Part shown: piece by piece, positions 11,096 to 20,787 of the stretch
How positions within the stretch are numbered: the first letter of the stretch is position 1
Layout of the letters: the number at the start of each line of letters is the position of its first letter
Origin: Russula earlei
Lineage: Eukaryota; Basidiomycota; Agaricomycetes; Russulales; Russulaceae
Assembly: GCA_025769875.1 (NCBI GenBank)
Contig: JAGFNK010000008.1
Span: 62,001 to 126,000, forward strand
Reading direction: 5' to 3'
Length of the DNA: 64,000 nucleotides
Made by a program: the position numbers and the translations under genes
The notes under the pieces: generated by a model
The model's input: the letters and a program-made list of their open reading frames with translations, nothing else
What the model was told of the DNA's origin: nothing
The model's database searches: none

Positions 11096-12576
11096 TCATA
11101 TCCCCAGACGATGTGCAGCATCTCTCAACCCAAGGAGCAAAACTGCGCCGTGCACAATATCCAAGGGAAACTTGTCATAGTACTCAAGCGGCACTCGAGT
11201 CCCACTGGCAGAGCGATCCACAGAGCCACATTCGTCTGCCTCCTCATCCACGTCGTGCATAAGGTGGGGATTTGTGCGTCGGCGCTTGGCGGATCGTGCA
11301 CAAGCCCATTCGAGGGTACGTGGCCGTTGGGCCGATGACCTGCTGCTCCTGCAGGGCGTACCTACGTCCGGGCTGACGTCCGGAGAGGACGACAACGCAG
11401 ACTGAGCAGGCGATGAGGGGATGTGCTTCCAGAGATCTTCGGGATGAATGATCGGCGGCCAACTGCATCCGAGGCGGGTCCTGCGGGGGAGGTCTGGAGA
11501 CGGAGAGGAAAAAGGGGTGGAGGAGGAGACGTCTGCCCGACGACGCTCGAAGACGTTCGGATCATGAGCGGCGGAAGCGGAGAGCGGAAGGACGCGCGGC
11601 GTCTGCCGCTGAGAGACGGCACCGCAAGGAGGAGGACTTCTAGCGGCGCTCTTGAGCCGAGAGGTGGTGGTTCGATCGAGAGGCGAGCCTTCAGAACATG
11701 ACGACCCTGCGGCGCCAGAGCCCATTCGCGCGGTCGCGGACGCCACAGTCGCGGAGGGAGCCTCGGCACTAGTAGCGGCAAGGGGAGACATCGTCGCCGA
11801 TGCAGACGCGAGCACGTCCATGGCTGCAGGGTAGGTCGCGGAGCCACCCTCGGACCCGTCGAACGCGAGCTGCTGCTTCCTGGTACGCGCCACGGTCTGA
11901 CGCTTGTTCTGGAACCATATGGTGATCGTCTTGAGGTCACTAAACGTGAAAAAAAAAAAAAAAAAAAAACATCAAAGAATCCCCCCCGCCGCACATTGTC
12001 GTCACTGAGAGTAACGGAAGAGAAAGGGGGGGGGGGAGGGTTAGAGTCTGCTCACATGTCGAGATCCTTGCAGATGGCCTCCTTCTCCTTGCGCGACGGG
12101 TGCGTGTTACGGCGGAAGAACGCGTCGAGCGCCGTCGAGCTTGTCGCTCGGCATGCGGTTTCGGGAGCGCGGCGGCTTTCCCTGAACGATCAGGCCGCCA
12201 CCGTTGGGATCAGGACCGAAGCCACCAAAGGCGAAGGGAGGAGGAGGAGATTCGGGTCGGCCCTGCGCCTCGAAAATGAACGTGGCTGGTGGCAGCGCGG
12301 GAGAGCGGCCGACGACGGACGCGGGCGAGGCGGGGTTCGATTCGGGCGACGTGGTGCTGGCGGCGGGCGTGGCTGTGGCCGTGGCCGTGGCTGGGATAGA
12401 TTGGGCGGGATTGGGCGGGGCGCTTGATACTACCGGTCTGTGTCACTGATGACGCGCGAAGGCGATGAGGAGGGGGAGGACCGGATGCGCCACGGCTTCT
12501 TCGTGCATCGCTGGTAGTTGCGGCCCTTGTTCGAAGACGGACGAATTGAACGAGTGGAGCGCGTAGGGGGACGCAT
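11096..12576 (-). CDS. Homeodomain transcription factor, paralogue A
   Basis: Three exons: 12576-12494, 12437-12056 and 11939-11096. The protein begins MRPPTRSTRSIRPS. A low-complexity Ala/Thr/Pro stretch leads into a typical (non-TALE) homeodomain: FFRRNTHPSRKEKEAIC, then the recognition helix TITIWFQNKRQTVARTRK, with the invariant Trp, Phe, Asn and Arg present. The long C-terminus carries LWKHIPSSPAQS and LEWACARSAKRRR, motifs shared with the neighbouring paralogue. The frame breaks by one inserted base near 12138, between MPSDKL and TALDAFF. Intron 11940-12055 contains a 21-base poly-A run on the plus strand (11949-11969). Targets are unknown; the architecture resembles fungal YOX1-type regulators rather than mating-type HD proteins. 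Confidence 0.75.
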
Positions 12577-13268
12577 CCTCGACGTGTTTCTGCTAGTATT
12601 AGAGTAGACCGGACGGGATGGGGGTGTCGCGTGAGTCGATGGATGAAAGAAAAGGTAGCTGAGATGTCAGATGTCAACCACCCCAACTTTGGCAACTCGA
12701 TCACGCCTTGGCCACCAACCCAAGGGTTTCTCTCCCTTTTCTTCGTCCCACGTAACGCGTCTCAAACACAGAGGCACATACCCATGGCCAGACCATAAGT
12801 TTGATACGAGAAAGGAGAGATGGCAGAAGGAGCGCAGCAAGCAATTAGGGCGGCGTGCTTTCTCTTCTCCTTGGCGCCGGGCACCAGAGCCGAAATAAAA
12901 ATCCATGGTGTAGACAAGCGAGGTGGGGCATGCTCGGCGAAATAGAAATCTTAAAAGTCTGTCAATGAGATGTGTGCACGAGCTCGCAGTTTAGCAGGGT
13001 CTCTACTGAAGCACGCTGAACTGCATCAAGGCCGTCGTTGCTTAGGAAGAGGTCGCCGAGCTCGAGTATCTGATCACACGCGGTGCTTTGACGCCCAAAG
13101 CTTAGTTTTATTCTTCGTTACAACAGCCATGCGTTATACACAAGCACTCACATCCAGCTTGATAGGTGCAAGGGGAAGAGGAAATCAAAAGCAAACAATA
13201 GCATCCGTTTCCTCGCCTCCCGTCAGTTATAACCACAAGGCAGATAGAAGAAAGAGCTCTGCGTTCTA
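12577..13268. promoter_or_regulatory. Intergenic region between the tandem homeodomain genes
   Basis: This is the upstream region of homeodomain gene A and the downstream region of gene B, both on the minus strand. Open frames here have no recognisable coding character. No individual control element could be identified. Confidence 0.4.
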
Positions 13269-14245
13269 TCATCCTTGCAGGAATTGGAGAAGCACCATAG
13301 CAGCCTCAACATCCTCTGACGACTTCCCATCTAGGTCGCTTTTTGACTGAACTTGTGACTCTGCTGTCGTTCCAAAAGCGGCTTCATGTCGACTTTGACT
13401 CGATGGCGGGGTGGATGTTTCCCCATCGTGATCCTCGTCATCTGAGTTAACCTCGAGCTGTTTCTCTTGTACGACCAAACGTCTGCAAGGGGCCAATGTT
13501 TGTGGGTTGATTTCTCGGAATCTCTTGTCCTTTTTAAGGCGGCGCTTGCTTCCCACCCTAGCATTGGCGCAAGCCCACTCAAGCGATTTCTCCGACTTGA
13601 CCTGACGTGGAGCATTCAGCAACTGGAGAGCATAGGATGGCGGGGACTGAGGGAGCTTCGGGGGGCGAAGATGGCATGTGGGTCCAGAGGGTGTCATGCT
13701 TCGACTGCGTCGGCGTTTGAGGCGCCATGAGGTTTCCTGGCTTCTGGGGTGAGAGCACGGCACGGGGTTTGACAGGTTGCACAGGTGTCTGTACGCGCTC
13801 CATGCGAGAAGCAACTTGATCAAGGGAAACGGCAGGCTTCAAGGTGGCGGTATCGATCTCTTGACAAGCGTTCTCTTTTTTCTTCGCGCGGTCCTTCTTG
13901 GTCCACATTTTGCGCTTGTCGGACTGGCGTCTGTTTTGAAACCACACGGTGATAAATTTGGCGTCCCTGCATTCACGAGCCGGCATGAGCCTCGACAGAT
14001 CAAGCAGAATGCAGGGATAAAGCAACGTACAACCCAATCTCGTGGGCGAGGATGTTGCGCTCGTCCTTGGTGATATAGCGCGACGCATCAAATATAGTTT
14101 GTAATCGTTGAAGCTGGGCGATAGATGGTTTCTTTCGTGAATTAGCAATTTGAGGAGGTAGTTCGTGGGCGTGCGTCCAAATATCATAAGACGAAGAGGG
14201 TGCCGGACTTGGTGAGGGCGAACGATGTCGTGAGGAGGCGGCCAT
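13269..14245 (-). CDS. Homeodomain transcription factor, paralogue B
   Basis: Three exons (14245-14031, 13966-13648 and 13601-13269) encode about 289 residues with no frame breaks. The start gives MAASSRHRSPSPSPAPS. The homeodomain covers about residues 38-95: KKPSIAQLQRLQTIF, then YITKDERNILAHEIGL and the recognition helix FITVWFQNRRQSDKRKM, with all four hallmark residues. The helices are joined across an intron at 13967-14030. The C-terminus shares TLWTHMPSSPPEAP and SLEWACANARVGSKRR with the gene 700 bases downstream, so the two are tandem paralogues. It ends with an acidic stretch and a hydrophobic helix (VEAAMVLLQFLQ). It is presumably a nuclear DNA-binding regulator. Confidence 0.8.
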
Positions 14246-14671
14246 GATACCCAGGACGCGCGACGGGTGTTACAACAGAATAATAAATAACTGCCTTGGG
14301 AATAAATCAATAGACCTATGGCGTTCCTTTGTGCATTGGATCGTGTACAAGCTCATGCATCAAGCGTGGATGAATGATGGCGGTCAAGTTGGACCAAATA
14401 AATAAACGCGTCGCGTCTTGCAGTCATGTCACTCACGTGAATTCGCCCTTCTCGCGACGAAGACGGTCGCTGGTGACATGTAGGTCTTAAGGTTGTGTTC
14501 AAAACCACGCTTGCATTTTGCATTATATACCGACCGTGACTCCGTTAAGAAAGTGAAGACAACGTTGGAGAGGCGGCCAGCAGTCACCACTGCTGGGGCT
14601 ATCTGCATTCTGCGGCGATCGGGCCGGCGCGCTCCTTCCGCTGCAACCACCCTTCAGTGTTCTCTTTCGCG
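14246..14671. promoter_or_regulatory. Divergent promoter region
   Basis: This sits between the start of homeodomain gene B and the start of the small membrane protein on the other strand. It should serve both genes. I can name no specific element. Confidence 0.4.
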
Positions 14672-14839
14672 ATGGCTCGCACGCGCCTTTCAGTAGCAGA
14701 CATACTCCATCGAGGTGTAGTTCTCTCCCTCGTCGGCGTATGCGTCTGGGGAATCGGCACCGGCATTCTCGTGCACCGTGACACGGTGCGGATGGGAAGA
14801 GGTTCGCGCATTCCGAGTCCTTTCCACGTCCTCCCATGA
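14672..14839 (+). CDS. Small single-pass membrane protein, possibly COX14-like
   Basis: The frame from the ATG at 14672 encodes 55 residues: MARTRLSVADILHRGVVLSL, then a hydrophobic helix (VVLSLVGVCVWGIGTGILV) and a basic HRDTVRMGRG. A short helix preceded by a basic DxLHR segment and followed by His-Arg-Asp recalls COX14-type inner-membrane assembly factors of cytochrome c oxidase. The match is to layout rather than to a diagnostic motif. The last residues before the stop may be intron read-through. A segment further on (REAAGLPTDVVPAK, then KAQEVNEQRWAEAAQAV, about 14935-15110) could be the true C-terminal exons. Confidence 0.45.
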   Translation: MARTRLSVADILHRGVVLSLVGVCVWGIGTGILVHRDTVRMGRGSRIPSPFHVLP

Positions 14840-15420
14840 GTCCTGACCACCGATCGGGTTCGCATCGTTGCGTTCGACAGAGGTAAGGCGAGAAGGCCGC
14901 TTGCTCGATATCTCCTGGCTAACTCGGGAGTCAGATCATCGCTCAGCGCGAGGCCGCCGGCCTGCCAACGGACGTGGTCCCTGCGAAGGTGACTGCACCA
15001 ATCCGTCCATCCATCGACTTGGTTGCCGTACGGACTGACCGAAATATTATTGCGTGAACAGAAAGCTCAAGAGGTGAACGAGCAGCGTTGGGCCGAAGCA
15101 GCGCAGGCGGTCCTTCGCGGGCGAAGTTCCAAAAACCCGGAGGGTGCGTTTTACTCGCTGCTCTCACAAATCTCCAGTTTATTCCCTCGACTGTACAGGG
15201 GACCTCCCACAAGTGGACCGTCTCCCCGCTAAAATAGAAAGCTCTCACTAGTGCTAACAACGTTGCATTTCTACTCAACCCGGTCGGCGACCAATTAGTC
15301 CACGTCCTGTCCGCCATCCAGACCATGGACATCTACCCCGATTTTGGTTCGGAGACCGTTGTGGAAACACATCGAAGACGCGGTGGTCCCCATCTAACTG
15401 TACTCTGTGGAAGGATTTCA
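14840..15420 (+). other. Coding-like block, gene model unresolved
   Basis: Several stretches here look protein-coding on the plus strand. IIAQREAAGLPTDVVPAK ends at a GT donor near 14993. KAQEVNEQRWAEAAQ follows an acceptor at 15060. QFIPSTVQGTSH lies near 15175-15210, and ANNVAFLLNPVGDQLVHVL plus SAIQTMDIYPDFGSETV near 15254-15370. The last two join if bases between about 15214 and 15251 are an intron. I could not connect all pieces into one open frame. They may be the end of the small membrane protein, a second short gene, or both, with an assembly error between. No family is recognised. The block converges on YTM1. Confidence 0.35.
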
Positions 15421-15557
15421 TAATCCAGGGTTACATCACCGCTCTAGTCTACGGCCCTACATGTTATTTTCCTCAGACTGCAATAATTGTCGTGTTTTAT
15501 GGAATCCCCGACCGCCGTGCATTATTCCCTGCCTGAGCATAGGCGATAATATACTTT

Positions 15558-17120
15558 TTATGTCGTTGATGATGTCTCTCTTTGCAGCCCTCCATCTACA
15601 CCCGCACCGGCGCGCCACACTTCGACTCCACCTTCACCTGCGACGGCCAAAACCTCGCCTGCCCAGCTCAGCGCCAGCACCTTCTGCCCATTCCATACGC
15701 GAGCGATGGCCACTTCGCGCGTTGCACTGCGCACATCCCAGATTCTTACCTATGCCGTCATACGCTCCGCTGGCAAACTGCGTTCCCGAATTCTGCGCGA
15801 AGACAAGGGTGGCGGGCGTAGAGGGATGCGCAAACTTTACAGCCGCGGCAACGCTCGTTCCCGTTCGCAGGTCGAAGAGCGTCACAGTACGATCAACCGA
15901 GGCGGCAAGGGCAGTCTCTGGGGTCCCCGGGAGCGCAAGGGCAAGAAAAGGTTTCTCCGAGGCCGTCTGTGAAAGTGCGAGCGTTTGGTTAGTCGCGAGG
16001 AAGCTGAGGACGAGGATGGAGCGCATACGATCGTGTGCGAACAGAGTCCGCGTTCCACGTCCCAGGTTCGGACGGTGGAATCGAGTCCGCAGCTGACCGC
16101 GCCCCCTTCTCCCGAGGAGAACCCGACCGCCGACACGCGGGCCGTGTGCGAGCGCAGCACCGCGGAGGGCGCTTTCGTCTTTGCGGCGGCCGAGCCGCCG
16201 CCCTCCTGCTGCACCTTCCGCCGCTTTTTGCGCTCCGGCGCCGCGATCGACTCGAGCGGGACTTGATCGGCTTCGGGAACGCTCGTCGACCACAGCCCGA
16301 CGAGTCCGTCCCATCCCGCGGTCAGGATAAGTTTCCCGTCCTCGCTCGACGCCACGTCCGCGACGGGCGCGTCGTGCAGGTGGAGCGTCGCGAGCGGCGT
16401 GGAGGTCGACCCGGTCCCGTCGAGCGATAGGCGCGAGATCTGCGCCGTGCGATCGTGCGAGGCGGTCACGACGAGCAGGTCGCCGTCGCCGTCGTCGTCG
16501 CCCGTTGGACTCGTCGTCGTGGTTGGCCGACTTGATGGCACGAGAGCGAAGGACGTGATGGGCGCCGGATGTAGCGGCGCGGCGTGGAAGAGCGTTTGGC
16601 CGCGATCGAATACGCGCAGTGCGCCGTCATATGAACCTGTGAGGAAGTGGCTGCCTTGAAACCGTCAGGGCTGGCATGCGTCGAAAATAAAATCAAACCA
16701 AAAAAGAAAAGAGAGGGCCACGAACCCTGGTACGAAGGAAGATATCGACGAGACCCAGGCCTCGTGAGGAAGCGCCGCCAATCTGACCGGCGGCATTACG
16801 CTTTCGATGTATTCGATCTCCAGCGTTTCCTCCTGTATCTCCCTCTGTCACCTGCATGTCCTGGTATCGAGCGATGGAGCCCAACTGACCTCGCCATCCG
16901 CGGCTTCGGATAGGCATCCCCCTAGTAACACCCCGCGTATGAGGAAATCGAACGGCACCACGCGAGGGAGCGCGAGTGCGGTATTAATGAGTTGAGAGAG
17001 TTGGAAACGCCGCCAGGACGCCGGGATCATGAACTTTTGGGGTGGGAGCTGGTATGGCGTCTTAGTGCTGAATATCACAGGAAGTGAGGGCGGTGGGGCT
17101 GTAGATGGAGATGCGGCCAT
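15558..17120 (-). CDS. YTM1: Ribosome biogenesis WD40 protein YTM1 (WDR12)
   Basis: Subunit of the Nop7-Erb1-Ytm1 (PeBoW) complex required for 60S subunit maturation. Four exons: 17120-16890, 16832-16726, 16650-16029 and 15966-15558. The N-terminal ubiquitin-like NLE domain is clear (IFSTKTPYQLPPQKFMIPAS, FQLSQLINTALALP, VPFDFLIRG, TLEIEYIESVMPP). The propeller follows: HFLTGSYDGALRVFDRGQT, VVTASHDRTAQI, LILTAGWDGLVGLWS, a basic KKRRKVQQ insert, SCGLDSTVRTWDVERG, AASVDRTVTLFDLR and SGAYDG. One extra base near 15750 interrupts the last repeat (expected VRIWDVRS); beyond it the frame runs to LAVAGEGGVEVWRAG and a stop. Family length and domain order are normal. Confidence 0.9.
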
Positions 17121-17365
17121 GTTGTCTGAATTATCGTAGGTTGGTCTGCCTGTCAGTCAGTCGTTCGAATCAAAATAAGTTATGGCATCTCGGCCCGGGA
17201 TTCCGGACTTGTAAGAACGCGTCGTAAACTAAACAAAGCAAGATCGATAGCGATGACTAGATACACACAGCAAAATGATAGCGACAGCAAGCGCAGCACA
17301 GCACAGCAAATGTCAAAAGATCAACCAACAGGTTCCATCTGTCCATCCTCACCGTTACATATCAC
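17121..17365. promoter_or_regulatory. YTM1 upstream region
   Basis: Short gap between the YTM1 start and the stop of the F-box gene on the same strand. No individual element is recognised. Confidence 0.4.
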
Positions 17366-19048
17366 TCATCCTCCCCTCAATTGCTTCCAGAGTGAGCGTT
17401 CATAAGGGGTCGTACTCATCGGAACCGTCACGTCAATGAAATCGTGTTCATAGCCTTGCTCCTGAATCTTATTCTTCTCATCGGGGGTCATGTCTTGCAG
17501 CCAATTTTGATGAATGTATAACTTGCGCAGAGGGACTCCGAACTTCTTGCGGCCATAGATGAATTGGACCATCGTATCAACGTCGATATGTTGTCCTTCA
17601 AAAGCCTCAAGTTCAGGGCAGAGAATTATACGAGACCCGTTAGCCAAAATGGCATTCTCCTCCTCGGGCGTCAGAGTGAGAGGAATATCGTCATCGATAT
17701 GCAACCGGCCGTCGAGGAAAAAGTGGGCCATCAGAGTTGCTTTCATCATCCCCACACGCATGAACTTGATCTTCGGAATGGAAAGGAGCCACCGTACTAC
17801 GATCCTCCGGCTCCAAGGACTTTTTCGGATATCCAAGCTGAAGACCGATATTATAAGAAGCTCGGGAAACTTCCCGGTCAAGGCTTGGAGAACTGGCGTA
17901 TGATCTGGTCCCCTGAAGTTGAGGACGATCAACTCGCGGACGCCCGGGGCATGTATAATTCCGGCGCAGAAGATTGCATACGTGACGGCGCAGTCGCCGA
18001 GGATCAAGGTTTCTAACCGGGGCAGAAAGACGGGAGGGTACGAATGAGTAGCCCAGCCCGTCGGCATGATGGGGCCAGCACCATCTAGAGATAGCTTCTT
18101 AAGCTTGGGGCTACTTTCCAGCACGCATCGAAAGCGCTCGAGGCTGGGTCCCAATTCAGGCGGCATGCGACGCAGGTCAAGGTTGACTAGGTTGGTGATA
18201 TAGGACGTCTCCCAATCAATGTGAACGCCGTTCAGGCAAAGAAAATTGACTCTTTCCGTGCGGCCGTTGCACAAAGTCAGTGCATGCTCGTAATCGCCGA
18301 GGGGGTAGTGGGGACCATCCCATTGGTATGGACGACCGGTGCGATGGACCTCTACGCGCTCGAGCTGCTGGAGTGATTGCGAAGTTCTGTGAAGCCGATC
18401 GAGGAGGACGAGGACCGGGGGCCACAATTCGACGACGACGATTATCATGCGAATTTGACTGGACTTTGACATGATGATATCGAGGACGCGTTCCATGTCA
18501 TCGCCGGTCATCGGTTGATCTTGAATCAACCGCGTCTTGCTATCATCCTCGATACGTAGATCGAGGGTCGTGGTGCCAGCTCTTTCAAAGTAAAGCTTGG
18601 ATAGCTGATAGCCAACCTTGGCGTCCTTGAACCAGATGGTGTTCCATAACGTCTGGTCGCAAGTGGCTATGTTGCGCCAGCGCCGGCAAACCCACGTTAA
18701 ACGGAAACGCAAAAGGATGCCCTCTGGTGAGTTCGCGGAGGACCACACGGCGTAGCGGAAAATATTGCTGACAATCTCTACAGGGAGATCGTTGAAGGGG
18801 AACGTCCGCCAGAGGAGAACGTGCCTCATCGCCGTTAATTGGGCAAAATCCTTGCGGGAATTCTGATATTGGGGGAGGCGAGCCTTGATCTCCGCAGCCC
18901 GTCTTCCGCATACCAGAAGCAACTGTGGATCGAGAGCTTTGGGCTCTGGTTGGCGACGGATGGTCTCGAGTATCTGATACTGCACGAATTGTTCCAAGGT
19001 CGCGGGTACCTTGCGATTCTCATCGAACGGGAACTGTGAAGAGGCCAT
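17366..19048 (-). CDS. F-box domain protein
   Basis: A single long exon encodes 560 residues. I start at the ATG at 19048 (MASSQFPFDENRKV); the frame extends to 19264 but without another ATG. The F-box core lies around residues 83-140: FPFNDLPVEIVSNIFRYAVW, then LTWVCRRWRNIATC and TLWNTIWF. The rest is leucine-rich-repeat-like (VNLDLRRMPPELGPSLERF, LKKLSLDGAG, LETLILGDCAV, VRELIVLNF). This is the common Agaricomycete layout in which the F-box binds Skp1 of an SCF ubiquitin ligase and the C-terminus selects a target. The gene is intact and intronless. The substrate is unknown. Confidence 0.85.
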   Translation of the reverse strand: MASSQFPFDENRKVPATLEQFVQYQILETIRRQPEPKALDPQLLLVCGRRAAEIKARLPQYQNSRKDFAQLTAMRHVLLWRTFPFNDLPVEIVSNIFRYAVWSSANSPEGILLRFRLTWVCRRWRNIATCDQTLWNTIWFKDAKVGYQLSKLYFERAGTTTLDLRIEDDSKTRLIQDQPMTGDDMERVLDIIMSKSSQIRMIIVVVELWPPVLVLLDRLHRTSQSLQQLERVEVHRTGRPYQWDGPHYPLGDYEHALTLCNGRTERVNFLCLNGVHIDWETSYITNLVNLDLRRMPPELGPSLERFRCVLESSPKLKKLSLDGAGPIMPTGWATHSYPPVFLPRLETLILGDCAVTYAIFCAGIIHAPGVRELIVLNFRGPDHTPVLQALTGKFPELLIISVFSLDIRKSPWSRRIVVRWLLSIPKIKFMRVGMMKATLMAHFFLDGRLHIDDDIPLTLTPEEENAILANGSRIILCPELEAFEGQHIDVDTMVQFIYGRKKFGVPLRKLYIHQNWLQDMTPDEKNKIQEQGYEHDFIDVTVPMSTTPYERSLWKQLRGG

Positions 19049-20787
19049 TTGGGGTTCCACCTTAAGGGCGGTCAGAGGGGAATGAATCGGTAGAAATAAA
19101 TATTTCCACCTTACCGCGAAGCAAAATCGGGGGTATAACGTTCTCTTTTGAGATGAGAATTGGGTATGTGCGTTGATGCGTGACGAGAGAGAGCAAGCAG
19201 GCCCTATAGCGTCGGAAGGGTGGGCAAAAAATAGAAAAAATGCGGTTTTAAGAGGCAAGAACAAAGGCTTCTGCTCTGAGAAAACATGGTCAACTTATGT
19301 CCACAACATTTGGCGAGAAAGGGCGGCCTAAAGAGTTGTTTGTCCATGTGGGCGCCACATTTATTCGCGCCATTTATGGCCGCAGCGCTTGTTCTGTTTC
19401 CCGAAAAATTCATCGATCAGGACACTCAGCAAAGGATGGGTTTCCTGGAACCGCACAAGGGCAGCTGGTGGCTATGACCTTCCTTATCCAACCGCAATAA
19501 CGGTGGAGGTTCCGATGGTGGCGAACCGCCATAATTATCTGGCGACAATGACCCCCCACGTTAGAGTGCTTCGCAAAGCTATTTTTTCAGAAACAGCCTT
19601 TTCTTTTGGCCGTGTTCCGTGAAGATACGGAGGTCGTCCGGCATGCGTGGTGGCGCACGAGATTCTCGATCTTGCTGAAGACATGACCTCCTTTCACTGT
19701 TTGCTCCCGTGCCCGTTGTTATTTTCGAATCCCGCGGCACGTCGATCCTCAAGTTTGGTTGTAAACGCTCGCCCGCGAAGAGGTTACTTGTCACTGCAGC
19801 TACAGAGATAAGTGACGTCTGCTACGAACGTTCAAGTCGGGTCCTAAATCGGCGGCGGCGCCTCTAGGCAGGAAAGGGTCATTCAAGCTCGGATTCCCTG
19901 GCGCGTTAAGCAAATCGAACAACAACCCCATCGACTCACCTAACCTAACGAGGCCAACCTTGACATGCATAAACGCAACGGGTCGAAAGGACCAGGTGAG
20001 TCTAGCACACAAGCACAATGAATGGCTACGCGAAATGCCATGTCAAGAATTTCGCACGCGCAAAAGTATCAAATCGCGTCCACTCGGAGCCCTCCCTGTA
20101 ACGTAGACTCACGCGTGCAAGCTCGGCCCCGACGCAACTCCCACAGCAAACGGAAGAAGGAAACACAGGCCACCGTCAGGGCATCAGCGGACGCGTCCCA
20201 GCACACCCCCTCATATCGCAATACCATGATCGATCTCCCCATCACTTCAAACACCCAACTGCTCGTAGATTGCCTACTCATCTCCTGGCCACTGGCTGAC
20301 GCGGGCTCACCACACCCGACACCGCTCTTTGCTCTACATAACGCGACAATGATTGTATCAGATGATGGGAAGGGAAGGGTACAACGTCGCACTTCAAATT
20401 ATATGACACTCCATGTACCTGCGGTGCTACTAGAGCTTTACACCCTGAGGAACACGTCGATTAAGAAAAGGTCGCGTCGTCGTGGACTAGATGGACATCT
20501 CAATCCCCTCGTTCTGATTTTCTGATTGTCGCACACCCAAAATTGCAAACCTGATTCCGCGTTCAAGGTTGAGAAGACCATAATGACACAAATACAACGC
20601 TTATCAATCAAACTACATAAACCACACTACAACTACAAAGAGGAAGAGCTACAAGATACAACAGTACACACAGAGATTAAAGCATAAGAAATGGTCACAC
20701 ATCGTATTCGTTGCAAAACCCAAACCAACCCCAACGTAGATTTCAATCAACAGGGCGGAGGTGCGCATGCTATCTTCACCACTTTGA
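19049..20787. other. Long intergenic region without a supported gene
   Basis: About 1.7 kb separates the F-box gene from the PB1 gene, both on the minus strand. The longest frame (20022-20525, plus) encodes a basic, low-information peptide with no domain and no conserved look, so I do not call it. I see no transposon termini or long repeats. The first few hundred bases above 19048 should contain the F-box promoter. Confidence 0.45.

Noticed and set aside
11949..11969. 21-base A run as a possible retroposed poly-A tail
   Set aside because: It lies within an intron of the homeodomain gene with no retro-element sequence beside it and no target-site duplication that I can see.
12337..12360. GGTTCGATTCGGG, resembling a tRNA T-arm
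   Set aside because: It lies inside a homeodomain gene exon and no D-arm, anticodon stem or acceptor stem can be paired around it.
13602..13647. Frame change in homeodomain gene B taken at first for another indel
   Set aside because: A 46-base GT-AG intron with a plausible branch site joins the two frames in phase, so no error is needed.
15407..16096. Plus-strand open frame of 229 codons
   Set aside because: It is antisense to exons 3 and 4 of YTM1, whose WD repeats are clear on the other strand.
19049..19264. N-terminal extension of the F-box protein
   Set aside because: The frame is open upstream but contains no ATG before 19048; the downstream ATG gives a normal start.
20022..20525. Plus-strand frame of 167 codons in the long intergenic gap
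   Set aside because: No recognisable domain, weak codon character, no splice support. Could be a lineage-specific gene, but the sequence alone does not support it.
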